Positions 42,624 through 53,490 of a stretch of 64,000 nucleotides of DNA are shown here, one piece after another. The DNA lies in the NCBI GenBank assembly GCA_033558025.1, contig JAUCEF010000007.1, positions 3,162,001 to 3,226,000 of the forward strand, read 5' to 3'. The notes beneath the pieces were generated by a model that made no database searches, was not told where the DNA came from, and saw nothing but the letters and a program-made list of their open reading frames with translations. The DNA comes from Phytophthora sp. 'mugwort'. Its lineage: Eukaryota > Oomycota > Peronosporomycetes > Peronosporales > Peronosporaceae. Numbering within the stretch: position 1 is the first letter of the stretch; each line of letters opens with the position of its first letter. The position numbers and the translations under genes are program-made.

Positions 42624-43170
42624 GCTCTGCTTCCCAGCGTCTTCATTAACTGCTGGAAGAAGACAGGCTCGCTTGAATACTACACATGCGAGTACACGGA
42701 GCCAGACGCGGAGGACATCATCTGGCAGAGATGCTGTCGTGTCCGCACGAATCCGATGTCGGTCGAAGAACTGTTGAACCCACCAGAAGAGAACATCTTT
42801 GCGGATGAGCCAATGGACGACGTCTTTGGCGGGTAGAGCCCGCACGGAGCGAGAGCAGTTGCGGGCATGATGGCGATGTAAGCGGTCTCGACGAAGAAAG
42901 CCATAGTGCTGCTTCTACCGATCAGACGCCGGAGACCCTGTCTACAGAAGAGCTAAATGGACCTAATGCTGAATTAAAAGTAGGTAATGCTTTACCATCA
43001 CAGTGGATGACACAACTTTTCGTTAGCGCCGATGCGATGGGGTTACATTCAGGAGAGATTACGGACTTCGATTGATGCAAATAGTGTTTTAAGAAGAGCC
43101 TGCGCGTAAGCACGGCCGTAACCAGCAAAAGTCGATGCTCGACTTCTTCGGACGTCCTGCACCAAACTGA
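42624..43170 (+). pseudogene. Tigger/pogo-type transposase relic 3, C-terminal part
   Basis: After the insertion the reading continues ALLPSVFINCWKKTGSLEYY, then EDIIWQRCCRVRTNPMSVEE and LLNPPEENIFADEPMDDVFG, an acidic C-terminal segment. FxNCWxxTG is the conserved end of Tigger/jerky DDE domains. After a stop the downstream frame includes AGMMAM and AVSTKKAIVLLLP. It closes with RNQQKSMLDFFGRPAPN at 43117-43170. QKSMLDFF fits the PCNA-interacting peptide QxxMxxFF exactly. Pogo transposase is known to carry a C-terminal PCNA-binding motif, so this end is probably genuine. The middle needs two frame changes. Confidence 0.68.
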
Positions 43171-43659
43171 CCTTAGCAATAGTTAAGCATCGTTGCGTAG
43201 TGATAATGGATGGTTTTGTATCACAAAAAAAAGGTAAGTGGAGGGTAGAGGCACGTTCGACTTGTCCTTTAATGGTATCGGTCATTGGGCGTATGTAATA
43301 ATGTGGGGCGGAGGAGAAGGAGTTGTCGAGTAGGAAGGAAATTTGGAAGTGATTCATTTTTGGGCGGTCCTTAGTTCGCTAGCGCTATATCTAAGCCGCC
43401 ATGGAGGCTCTTGTGTGTCCTTGTGCCAGGCTGGATATTCTCCGCACGGTGACCAACCATTCCTCTACATCACATGCAAAACTACACGGCACACTCTATT
43501 GACTATCTGATTGGCTGGAGACTGGGACATTCTCTGGTTTCGTCATCATGAGAATGATTGCGTGTACCATGAGTGTAGTTCACATACGTGATCCTTGGAA
43601 GATGTCGTGATGTCGCGCGGCGCCTCCTTATGTGCAATTTATGCAAAATGGGCAAAATA

Positions 43660-43752
43660 AAATGTGTTGTCGATGGGACTCGAACCCGTGACCTTTGCCT
43701 TGCGATAGAAACTTTACGTCTGCACCAGACTGTGCGTATATCGATTGTGTCG
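43660..43752 (-). ncRNA. tRNA-like relic or SINE head
   Basis: On the minus strand a box B-like ggttcgagtccc sits in a 5-bp T stem (cgggttcgagtcccat). It is preceded by an A-box-like cgcacagtctggtgcagacg about 40 bases upstream. The 3' end reads cgacaaca. The 5' acceptor strand and anticodon arm do not fold well, so this is a decayed tRNA gene or the head of a tRNA-derived SINE. No functional anticodon is assigned. Confidence 0.5.
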
Positions 43753-43886
43753 GGACCAAAGGTTTAAAAGACCCATACGTAACCGATGTAAAATGTGTCG
43801 TAATTGCAAACCACATCCTTACAGCGTACCTCCGTGGAGTGAATCCCACTTCAGAATATCAGACCGAGAGGATTGTCTGTATTTAA

Positions 43887-43966
43887 GTTTATTAAGTTGC
43901 ATGAGCACGCCCAAACTGGTTTTCTCAAGCAAAACGGTTTTGGAATACCCGTGCAACTTAATAAAC
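43887..43966. repeat. Perfect 15-bp inverted repeat, 50-bp loop
   Basis: gtttattaagttgca at 43887-43901 and its exact complement tgcaacttaataaac at 43952-43966. The enclosed 50 bp and the following DNA share short aaactggttttct motifs. It may be a tiny foldback element. Confidence 0.75.
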
Positions 43967-44199
43967 AGGGTTATTTGGAAGGCAAACTGGTTTTCTGATA
44001 GTTCTACCAAGCAAAGTGGTCCTACCAAAGCATACTCGGACCCATGTCCTCGCAATGCTCGGCAAGAAAAATGCTTTTCAGCAGTGTCGTTCCATGCGCC
44101 AGACCAAGCGTTGCGCCAAGACAACCTTGCTCATTGTTACGACTTCCTTCATGAGTGACATTCTGTTCGAACCAACAAAATAGCTCGCCTCACCCAAGC

Positions 44200-44900
44200 A
44201 GCTCACTCGCTTACTGCAAACTGGTTTTCATGCGTGCCTTCAGCGTATTAAAACAGCCCTTTATCGCTTGTACATCGGGCTGTATAGCGCTAGGCGTAGA
44301 ATGGCCAGCTTGTTGCTGGTGTGCTCGTGCGAGTATCCCCACTTGGCTGTGGGCAGGAGCGTTGTCCGGGACCACGACAACGTTCTTGCCCTGACAGCAT
44401 TTCAGCCACGTTGCCGTCCACGCACTTCTTCGCCGATGTACAGACCGGACCCGTACACTAGAACGGCTACGTGCCATCACCCCTCAACGGCGAACAACGA
44501 TCCGCCTAGCCACCGAACCATAATCTTGGTTACTGAGGCGCTTTCGAGAGATTCGTGTTGACCGTAAAAAAACCGTCGCTTCGCCGATGCTTTTCTACAC
44601 ATCTTCGCCGTCCATTGTCGAACTACAACAAGTAGAAGGTGGTTGCATGTAGGCTGGATCACGTGAGTGATGAAACGCATCTTTTCGACGCCATGGACAA
44701 TGTTGTCCACCTCTACCTTAAGTAAGATCAAGCGCGAGTGTGTGCTGCCGCCGGACGAGCCCAAGCCCGTTCATTGGCTGAACGTAAGCGTATTCCGATG
44801 GTGCGGCTGTAACCCGACGGCGCCACGACGCCGCTACGGGGGGGTCTTCGACGGCAAGTTCGGGTCATGGGGTTTTGACGCGTCAGCCGACTAAAAAGAA
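44200..44900 (-). pseudogene. Tc1/mariner transposase relic 1
   Basis: The minus strand shows an upstream, heavily decayed part with HSRLILLKVEVDNIVHGVEK. A clear DDE_3 end follows: VARRI-type sequence, then GKNVVVVPDNAPAHSQVGIL with the second catalytic Asp, and IKGCFNTLKARMKTSLQ, equivalent to NPIExxFSxxK with the third acid degraded from Glu-Gly to Lys-Gly. This is the Tc1-like family. At least three breaks. The altered third acid alone would inactivate it. Confidence 0.7.
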
Positions 44901-45301
44901 GCAGTCGCAATCCCGCTGCTGGCGCAAGAGTGCCCTACTACTGGTCAGCCGTTTAGATGGAAAAAAAAACGTTTGTGTTGAATAGTGGATATACTTGTCC
45001 CGCCGATGGGCCTCTTAAAATCTGTGTACGCAGCTATCTGCGTCGTTGTTTGTACTTGCTTTACTCCATATATTCTAAGTTGGTGGATCATTTTCATATC
45101 AACTATAACAGGGCATCAGCACTGATAGGGATAAGAAGTTCCAGATTAATATGTAGTACACATACCTCCCTAGAGAACGGCCTGATTTTGTGAAGTGACC
45201 GCTATTGAAGTGGCTCGCGAAATCGTTAATAAGTACCAGTCCGTTTCAGAAATATTGAATATGAACCACGGTTCGATGTGTCCCACAACTATACAGTACT
45301 A

Positions 45302-45815
45302 GTTTCACTAATGTCGGGAGCTGCGCATCCTTGAGAGCAGGTTGAAAGAAATTGTGATTGTCAAGCACTCGATGCTTCGTGGCAGCCGTCCCTCCCGCGC
45401 AAGCTTGGACTTTGACATGTTGCGGATCTTGAATGCGTTGTCACCGCCGGCAGCCGCGCAGTCGTCCATGACACATCGCAGCGTGAGAAAACAGGCATTC
45501 AGCGCCGAGGGAGGTAGCTCCTCTAGCACCACGTTTACGTTCTGCACCAACTCGTCCAGTGTGCATGGCGCCATGCGCTTTTAACGGGCCTTGGGGGGGG
45601 GGGGGGTGCGTGAAAGACAGCAAGGTCCAGCACGGAATGTCAACACTGTTAGTCGATTGAAACAGCAAGTCCACATTGCACCTGGACGCTGTCCCCGTCT
45701 GCGGCATACTACATCGTTGGGTTGAATATGGGGAGAGACGCTGTCTTGCTGCAAGACAATGCGGCTGCACCAGGAAACTAGGCACGGATAACTGAGGGCG
45801 TGTGCTCATGCATCA
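45302..45815 (-). pseudogene. Tc1/mariner transposase relic 2, C-terminal end
   Basis: From 45815 down, SVPSFLVQPHCLAARQRLSP resembles a broken VQQDNAxxH catalytic motif. After a 14-base G run (45593-45606) the frame continues with TLDELVQNVNVVLEELPPSA, LNACFLTLRCVMDDCAAAGG and DNAFKIRNMSKSKLAREGRL. This C-terminal segment, with AxxxxFLTLQxVMxxCIxxxGxNxFKIPHM spacing, is typical of oomycete Tc1-like transposases. The rest of the protein is absent. Confidence 0.62.
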
Positions 45816-45829
45816 CGTTCTAGTAGGAG

Positions 45830-47350
45830 TCGTTGTTGGCAGGAACTGCCTGATCCAGAAACAGCTTCGCTGTACCTCCACCATCAATGGTATCCGGCAC
45901 CGCCGCTAGGTGAGCCATCTTGCTCAATCGGTCCACAAAACCCACGGTGCCCATGCTGCCGGTCGAGTCCTTTGGAAGGCCAAACACAAAGTACAAACTA
46001 GGGACTCCTAACACTTAGAGTGGACAGGCAAGCATGCCGCTGGCGCGGCCGCATGTGGCGAGGGCTTCACCCGCTGACACGTTTCACACATTCGCACGTA
46101 TGTGCTCGTCCATTTGTACAGTTTGGGCCGCCAGTAGTACATGCTCAAATAGCTGTAGGCCTTTTCACGATCCGGGTGACCACTAAGCGGCGTATCATGC
46201 GCCTCGTAGAGGATGTGATACTTAAAAATTCTTTATCATGAGGGACAACGACATCTGGATTGTCTGCAGGATCTGCGCTGTAAATAGCAGGCCGTCGGCG
46301 ACACGGTATAGCGATGCAGCCTCGCGCGCAAGCGCGCCGACAGATTAATGTCCGAGTAATGAAAATCTTTTCTCCGAGGATCGCATAGCAGAGCTATACA
46401 CGTGTCACCACGCGCATATGCAGCTCGAATCAAATTCGTCACAGACAAGGTCACCGCCGTGACATGAGAAAGCTCAGAGTCCCGGTCGACGTGACAACGC
46501 GTCTGCGAGACCATTTTGCCTGCCAGGCTTGTACTTCACCTCGAAGAAGGAGGACGGCCAGCGGGCCATTCTTTGCGAGAGACGAGGTGACTGGGCCGCA
46601 GGGCGTAGCAACGCGTGATTAGTGAAATCACAAACGGCTTAGAGCCAACCAGGAGAACCGTGAAGTTGACATGGGCATACTTCATTACAAGTAGCGCCTT
46701 GTCATGAACTGAATAGTTCTTCTCTGTAGCCTTAAGCTGGCGAAATTAAAACGCAATCACGCGTTCACATCCGTCGGCGTCTGCATATAGCAGTGCATTG
46801 CCTACAGTCGGATGCATCTCAGACGACACTAAATGGACATTCGGGATCTAGCAACGCGAGGATCGGTGGATGAAGGCGACCACCTTGACCGCTTTAAAGC
46901 CATCTTGATGCTCGATGTCCCAACACCAGTTTGCATCCTTCTTGAGGTGATTCGACAATGTCCGAGTCATATGAGCGTAATTTCACAGTATAGCTGGGGA
47001 GGCCAGCCAGTTGCGCAAGTCCTTCGGATTCTTTGGAACCGGCCAATCCAAAATGGCTTCGACCTTAGCGGGATCCGCGCGAAGGCCACGCTTCGCAATG
47101 AAGCATCATAAGAGAGGAATCTCTTCAGCACTGAAGATGCACTTCGGCGCGTTAGCGTACAGCTCGTTAGTGCACATGCACTCGAGCACGCTCGTAGATG
47201 GTCGATGTGATTCTCCACACTCGGCTTACCGTGCTCTGCACGACTGTGGACGAAGATGTCGTCGAAGTACGTTTGTGCATACGCCCGATGGGGTCTGAAC
47301 GGCTGCGTCACTAGAGTGTCGGACTTCGGTCCTGTTGGCGTGAGCACGTA
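45830..47350 (-). pseudogene. pol: Ty3/gypsy pol fragment (copy C)
   Basis: Minus-strand pol sequence without LTRs. The first block is reverse transcriptase with AYAQTYFDDIFVHSRAEHGK (FDD intact), then a connection with FWIGRFQRIRRTCATGWPPQ. RNase H-like CERVIAF and NYSVHDKALLVMKYAHVNFT follow. Integrase comes next, with HILYEAHDTPLSGHPDREKA and YKWTSTYVRMCETCQRVKPS (finger) and YFVFGLPKDSTGSMGTVGFV, DRLSKMAHLAAVPDTIDGGG (core). It is close to copy A in type. The 5' end is cut at 47350, where a Ty1/copia element begins on the opposite strand. The 3' end stops within the integrase core near 45830. Confidence 0.8.
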
Positions 47351-50192
47351 CGACGGGCACCAGCATTTCCAACTTGTTCAAGACGAGGCCACCCGGTACG
47401 TTTGGGGCTTTCTGATAAAAGCAAAGGAAGAATTACAAACAGCGGTTATTTTGCACCTGGAATGGCTGTTAGTACAGGGCCATTGCATCGAGGTATTTCT
47501 ACATATCAAGGCAGAGAGTTGGTCAATAATAAGATGAAAGCATTCTTCCGGGGGAGAGGAATCGAGTTTTTGTGGGCGAATGCTACAGTCCAGAAGAGAA
47601 TGGACTTGTCGAGAGAATGAATGGCGTTATGATGCCGCGTGTCCGGAATTTGTTGACGACCGCAAACGTGCCGTTCAGTCTGTGGGGTGAGACCTTCAAA
47701 TATACTCGGAAGGTTGTGAATGTGAGTCCGTCCAGTTCTTTAGGTGGAGAGACCCCGTACACACGGCGATTTGAAGAGTGTCCGAACGTTGAAGTCCTGA
47801 AAGTATGGGGCTGTATTGCTCACGTGTCTCCCAAGAAACTACGGGCCAACAAGCTGGAGAACTCTGGGAAGTTGGCGATGTTTGTGGGCTGTCCTAGGAA
47901 CTCTGATAGCGTCCGCATATTGAAGTTAATATTCAAGAGTGTCGTTCTGTGGAGTTTGATGAAGGATAGACTGTCGAACGCTCCTATTTGGAGCACTTAA
48001 TTGCAAATCGGTATCGACGAGGTCGCTAGGTCCTCCAGACGTGATCCCGCTAGTACGTCTCACGGTTATGACTGGTGTGACTCATGATGCGCTTACTGCT
48101 TCCTCTGCAAAGCATCAACATCTGGCGCCGTTGGTTGATGATCGTGCCTTGAATGTTGTAATGTAGCGGACTCCAGTCAGCATGGACCTACCCGTGGCTG
48201 AACAGAGGGGTGAGCCCTTCAGCGGGAGTTGCCATAGCTACTGGCCAACTGTCACCTGTGTGTGCATCGCAGCAAGAGAGTGAAACCTCGTTGGGTGGAA
48301 ATCGTGATCAGCACGGGGATGACTATGAGGAAGTTGAAGGTGTACTTAACCGTCGCCACTAAGTTGCTTTGAGGGAGTTGCCGCATACAACCAAGACGAA
48401 GATGAAGACTATTTTGCAGAGAGTGGAGAAGGGGTTGTTTCAGTTGAACCGGTGGAGAGAAGCGAGAGCTCAGTGGAGCAGCTTTTTCGCCATTAAGCAT
48501 TGGTGAATAAAGAAACGATGAGAACAATGGTGCAAGTGCATCATTTCGGCGCTCGACGCGCATTCGTAAACCGAATGTCCGCTCTTGTGATTATGATATT
48601 GAGTTACCAGAGAGCTTGGTCATCCAAGCTGTGAACACCATTTTGGAGCCGACGTCTACGGAAGCTGCGTTGAATGCTCCTGACGCAGAAAAGTGGGTAA
48701 AAGCGTTGCATAATGAGTTCGTTGAGTTGATTCGAAACATTTTTGGGAGCTAGTGGATAGGCCGAAGGGAGCCAAGGTGCTGAAAAGCATGTGGGTGTTT
48801 GTTCGCAAGCGTAATGCTCGTGGAGAGGTTGTACGACACCGCGCTCATATTACAGTAAAAGGTTGTCAACAGAAGTATGGACTGGACTACTGGGAGACCT
48901 ACGCTCCGGTCGTGAGTGCAGAAGCAGTGAAGCTGGTGCTCCTACTTGCATTGCACTATGGGTTACTAGTCCGCTACATTGACTTTGCCACGCCATTTTT
49001 GAATGGCCCAATTGACTGCGAGATATACATGGAGCAGCCCGACTTCTTTAATGATGGAACTGGACGCGTGATCGGTTGCTGAGAAGCTTGTACGGCTTAA
49101 AGCAGGCCCTGCGCATAGGGTACAATTTACTAGACAAGTATTTGCGAGAATGCGGATTTCAGCGATCAAAGATGGACGCAGGTATCTGCTTTCGATGCGT
49201 GAAAGACAATCCAATCTTTTTGACTGTATATGTCGATGACATTGTGATTGCTACTTCGAATGAAAACATAGAGCTGTGCTCGGTGGACTCGAGAGAAGTA
49301 CAAGATTAAAGACCTTGGTGACGTCAGTCATTTGTTGTCGATGGAGATCACATACGTTCCGGAGAAGATGCTGTCGATCTCGCGGTGTAGTAATGTCGAA
49401 CAGCTGCTCGATCGGTTCAAGATGGCTAGGTGCAAGGTGATGAAGACCCCGCAGATCAAGGGCAACTTCCCGCTTCCGGGCGAACCGGACAAATAGTCTA
49501 TTTGTGTGAACATTGACCCAAATGTTGATTATCAAGGTATTGTAGGTTCATTGCAGTACTTGATTTGCTGTTCGCGACCGGATATAGCTAATGCGATGTG
49601 GATGCTGGGCAAATTTCTAAACTGCTACACGAAGGGGGACTTCGTGCTAGCCAAGCGCGTCCTCCGGTACCTGCAGGGTTCGCGTGAGTATGGGCTGATT
49701 TGGCACAAATCAGAGTCCGCCATGGATGCAATTTGTTGCTTATACAGATGAAGACTTGGGGAATGAGAAAAGATGATCGCCGGTCTATCACAGGATATGT
49801 GCTGCAATTGAACGGTTGCACATTTGCTTACAAAAGTAAGAAAGCAGTCGATCATGACGGACGATACGTGCTGTCTACGTTCGTGGCTTCCAGTGAATGC
49901 TCGAACGTGGTCATGTGGGCTGACAATTTATTCACAGAGCTGAAAACCGAAGCAAACGGTACTCTATGACGATAACCAAGCTGCAATTGAGGTGATCGGT
50001 CAAGTGGGCAGTAGCTACAAGGTCACAAGTGTGGATCTGAAGTTTCACAAGATTCGTGACTTTGTGGAGCGAGACATGTTCGCGGTAGAGTATTGTCCTA
50101 GCGCGGACAATATCGCTGACATTTTCACGAAGCCGCTCGGTCCGCAGCGGTTTTGCAAATTGCACCAACGTCTGAACGTGCTGCCCGTATAG
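47310..50192 (+). pseudogene. pol: Ty1/copia pol
   Basis: The fragment starts inside integrase with FGPVGVSTYDGHQHFQLVQD and EATRYVWGFLIKAKEE. The third acid region is SPEENGLVERMNGVMMPRVR in a second frame, then NVSPSSSLGGETPYTRRFEE. A variable linker follows (48000-48700). RT is well kept: RPKGAKVLKSMWVFVRKRNA, RHRAHITVKGCQQKYGLDYW, VRYIDFATPFLNGPIDCEIY, SLYGLKQALRIGY and FLTVYVDDIVIATSNENIEL, with the catalytic YVDD intact. RNase H runs from DYQGIVGSLQYLICCSRPDI to KFHKIRDFVERDMFAVEYCP, and ADNIADIFTKPLGPQRFCKL ends it. Gag, protease and LTRs are missing on the left. At least seven frameshifts. Confidence 0.85.
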
Positions 50193-50600
50193 TTGCGTAC
50201 GGCAAGCACAAGTCCGGCCCTCACGGAGTCAAGCAACACGAAGTGGTAGTGCGAAGTATTGCGGACAGGCGGTTGGTTCTGTCGTGTTCCTGCAGCCTCC
50301 TGTCGCAGTTGAAGCGCGTTCTCAGGCATGGTCGCCCTGAGGAGATTAGTTTAGTTAAGTATTGCATAAGCTAGCCTACTGATAACGAGACTGCACTCGG
50401 GTGCACTTCTCTCGCATCCCAAATACGCTGAGTGGGCGGACGGTGCATTCGTGGTTTTTTGTGTTTAGCGTCGAAGCTTATGAGCCCAAAAGGTCATAGG
50501 CGCGTTCGAGCCCTTGGGGCATCAGCAGCCACTTCCAGAACATGCCGCGCGGGCGCTGATTGTTGACCGCTGCTAGCGGGATGTCGCTCGCACGCATGAG
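50193..50600. other. Copia 3' flank, no LTR recognised
   Basis: Between the end of copia pol and the next gypsy relic I see no gene. A 3' LTR would be expected here, but its partner is missing on the left, so it cannot be shown by self-comparison. Confidence 0.4.
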
Positions 50601-53490
50601 CAACTGGTAATAATCATTGACTAAATCGAGCGCACTGTACATGTGCATCTAACCGTTTGTTCTGTAGAACATCTTTCCTAGGAATCGGCGTCTGTGTTGC
50701 AATAATGGTAGCGTTGAGCTTGTTGAAATCGTTAGCAATGCGCCACCTGCCGTTAGGCTTTCTTACATAGAATTTTGGCGTTGAATGTGGAGCCTGGCTT
50801 TCTCGCACCTGCCCGCCGCGTGCTTTGCACTGAAAAACGCGTGGACAACGTCACACTGTTTCTTGGGCAAGGGCCACTGTCTGTTAAAGCGATATTTGGT
50901 TCCCGGAACTAGGTCAACATCGTGACGCACAAATCGATCGGGAGATAGGCCAGAAGGTGGGCCATTGGATACCACATCTTTATACTACTTGACCATAGGA
51001 TATTATGGGTCCGAGGATCCTTCAGGATTACCGACCCACTACACGCTGTCAGTGCATGCTTATTGCCCGCGAGGACAGTTTCATCCCTAAGCGATGAGGA
51101 TATCAACTCCACTTCAGGTCGCATAATGGCCACTTCGGCTAACTCGCCCGCCTTCAAGGCATCACCGAACTCAGCAGTGGACATCTCGTCCAGCTGTAAC
51201 AGAGCGTCAACCGCGGTACACCTTCTAGGCTGGTATCCCTATCGAATTCGCCGGTCACTCCAGTTACGAGTGTGTATAGCTACTCGCTACCGTTATCCAC
51301 TCGAGCCATATCGTGTGTGTCAGTGCCAGACACTTTGCGCCTCGCAATCGCTAGGTGACGTCGTTACCGCCTCCTGGCAGAGGACTTACACCTCGAGGCC
51401 AACCAAATCACACTATTTGTGTCTACAGGTGGCCCACCGCTTATTGCTCCCAAGGAGCCTTCATGTCAGTATTGACATCCGGCGAAGAATTTCACGACTC
51501 GCAGTCTCCACCCCATGGGTTATGCGCCACTCCACACGCATCGTCAGGGCGTAGCCCGTGATACCTCGGCACGCAGCCGACCGCGCCATAGTTGGCACGC
51601 AGCATGTCATCGCCGTCGTGGTGCTCACAGCTCAGCGTATTACGTGCCGCTCGACGCCCATCGTTAGGGCTACGCCCAAGATGCGTCGACCATGCCGTCG
51701 ATACCATGCAGCGCCGATTCATTATCGCGACGAGCACAGCTCAATGGATTACGGCCACTCCACGTGCATCATCATGGCTAAGCTCACGAGGCCTCGGCGC
51801 ATGGCCGACCATGCCTTCAGCAAGCAGCGATGTCTCATTTACGCAACGAGCGTCTCTCAGCGGTTTACGTGCCACTCCACGTCCAGCCCACAAGCAACGC
51901 TCGGGACTCGCGTCCACGACGCCATCAGTGTCCATTAACTCAGATACTCCAATCTTCAACACATTAACCGACTCGGTCCAGTGATGACGCCAATAGCGCT
52001 TTGCTTCCTAGCGGAGGTGGCTTATGGCTTGCCAAAGCTCCACTAGGAGGCAAGCGCGTAGCGCCTAGGTCTTAGACCTCCAATCAATCCATGGCTCATG
52101 GCGTTCGAGCCATGCCATGTCAAGGCTGAGATCATATCCCGAATCCAGGTCAAGGGTCAGACAGTACTCGACGCTATTGACGTCTTGGAACTTCACGGCC
52201 AGGTTCACGGGAACCTTGGGTACCGTGACACGGGTCCCGTCGCAAGACGGAACGTGATTATGTCACTTGTACGCGCTATCAGTGCCACAGCATACGGCTG
52301 ACTTCCTACCGTCGTGGAGCGTCAAGAATAATTGCCCGACGCGCCAGAATCGATACGGCTTCTTACAGCACTTCACGGTCGCCTCACGACCAGCAAGCTC
52401 GGCTTGCATACACGTCCCGTGTTAGAGAGCACGTGGTCTCTGGGGCTAAGCCCTGGTGACCTCCTCTCTGAGGCTCAACAAAACATAATTCTCTCCCAGC
52501 AGGCCACCCCGTGCCTACTGTGTTTTGGCAATTTCCCGCCACGAGTCAGAATTCCGCACGGAAGCAAAGCTTGGGTTTGATGGAGATAGGCGCTGCTTAT
52601 ACATACACAACTTGGACGCGGGTATCGGGTGCTTGCGCTACACGTAGCATCGACGGATGCCAATGTGCTGCTCAGCAGCCAGAAGCTCGGCTTCATCAGC
52701 TTCAGCATGACTCAGGTCCATCGGCTCGAGGCCATTGGACGAGCCGGGGGCTCCCGACTTGGGAAGATCTCCAATCAAGTCACGCAGACTTAAAGTTGGA
52801 TTCGGCGTTCTACGCCACTCAAACATCCTCAAATGAGGTAGGGTGAACCCGGAAGACTTACATCCTGGCAACACCAGCGCGAAGACCTTCCATGAAGATG
52901 TTCACGGTGACCTCCGCAGGGAGGAGATCTGCCGCCATACCAGCGATGGGAGTTCGCAACTCCTGGACGAAGTTTACCTAATGATTTATTACCATGGCGG
53001 ACTAGACATAAAGCGTGACCTCATGTGATATGTCTGGTTACGCGGCGAGAACACTCACGAGAGCTGGGGTTTCAGCTGTTCCCAAGAAGGGCGCGCAGCG
53101 TCCTCGGACATTTGACACGTCAGTGCCAGTGCCTACTCGCGCGCTCGGCCACCGAGTTTGACGATAGCTAGCGTTACGTGCTGCTACTCGGTCTCGAACA
53201 TGGCAGATGTCGTAGCCATCTTAATTTTCTCTGACCCAGAGCAGGCGATTCTCTCCTTCCTAGCTCTCAAAGGTCTTGACGCTCGCCATGAGCGGCTTTG
53301 CGCTGGGAGCTCCATCCGACGACGGTCTGGGCGTCCCAGACGCCCAGGCTCCGTCGTCTTCTGTTGGATGTGCTCCAACAGAGCATTCTCAAAATTAGAG
53401 AACGCCTCAAGACGTGCATTCACCACGTCGGTGTCTTGCGAAGCAAGCTGAATCACACCTTCCGGGCCAACCAAGGACATCCGCTTTTTA
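50600..53490 (-). pseudogene. Ty3/gypsy relic (copy D): gag, protease, start of RT
   Basis: Reading down from 53490: NARLEAFSNFENALLEHIQQ (gag N-terminus), VTLAIVKLGGRARE, VNFVQELRTPIAGMAADLL and VNIFMEGLRAGVARM (capsid). EPMDLSHAEADEAELLAAEQ with a decayed Cys knuckle gives the nucleocapsid (about 52700). Traces of the protease with an ALDVIDVLE-like segment on the other frame lie near 52150. A long repeat-filled spacer comes next. Then RT: PGTKYRFNRQWPLPKKQCDV, RKPNGRWRIANDFNKLNATI, ATQTPIPRKDVLQ and SALDLVNDYYQLLMRASDIP. The element is cut off near 50450 within RT, so RNase H and integrase are absent. Frames change at least eight times. Confidence 0.75.
51528..51895. repeat. 108-120 bp tandem repeat in copy D spacer
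   Basis: Units start at 51528, 51648, 51756 and 51873 with cactccac- or cgctcgac-type sequence. Each contains tcgtcagggc/tcgttagggc, a gccgaccatgcc-like block and gctcagcgtattacgtgcc-like ends. Copies are about 60-70 percent alike by eye. The array lies between the protease and RT regions of the gypsy relic. Confidence 0.65.

Noticed and set aside
51558..51984. Overlapping plus-strand frames of 126 and 130 codons
   Set aside because: They arise from the diverged 115-bp tandem array in the gypsy spacer.
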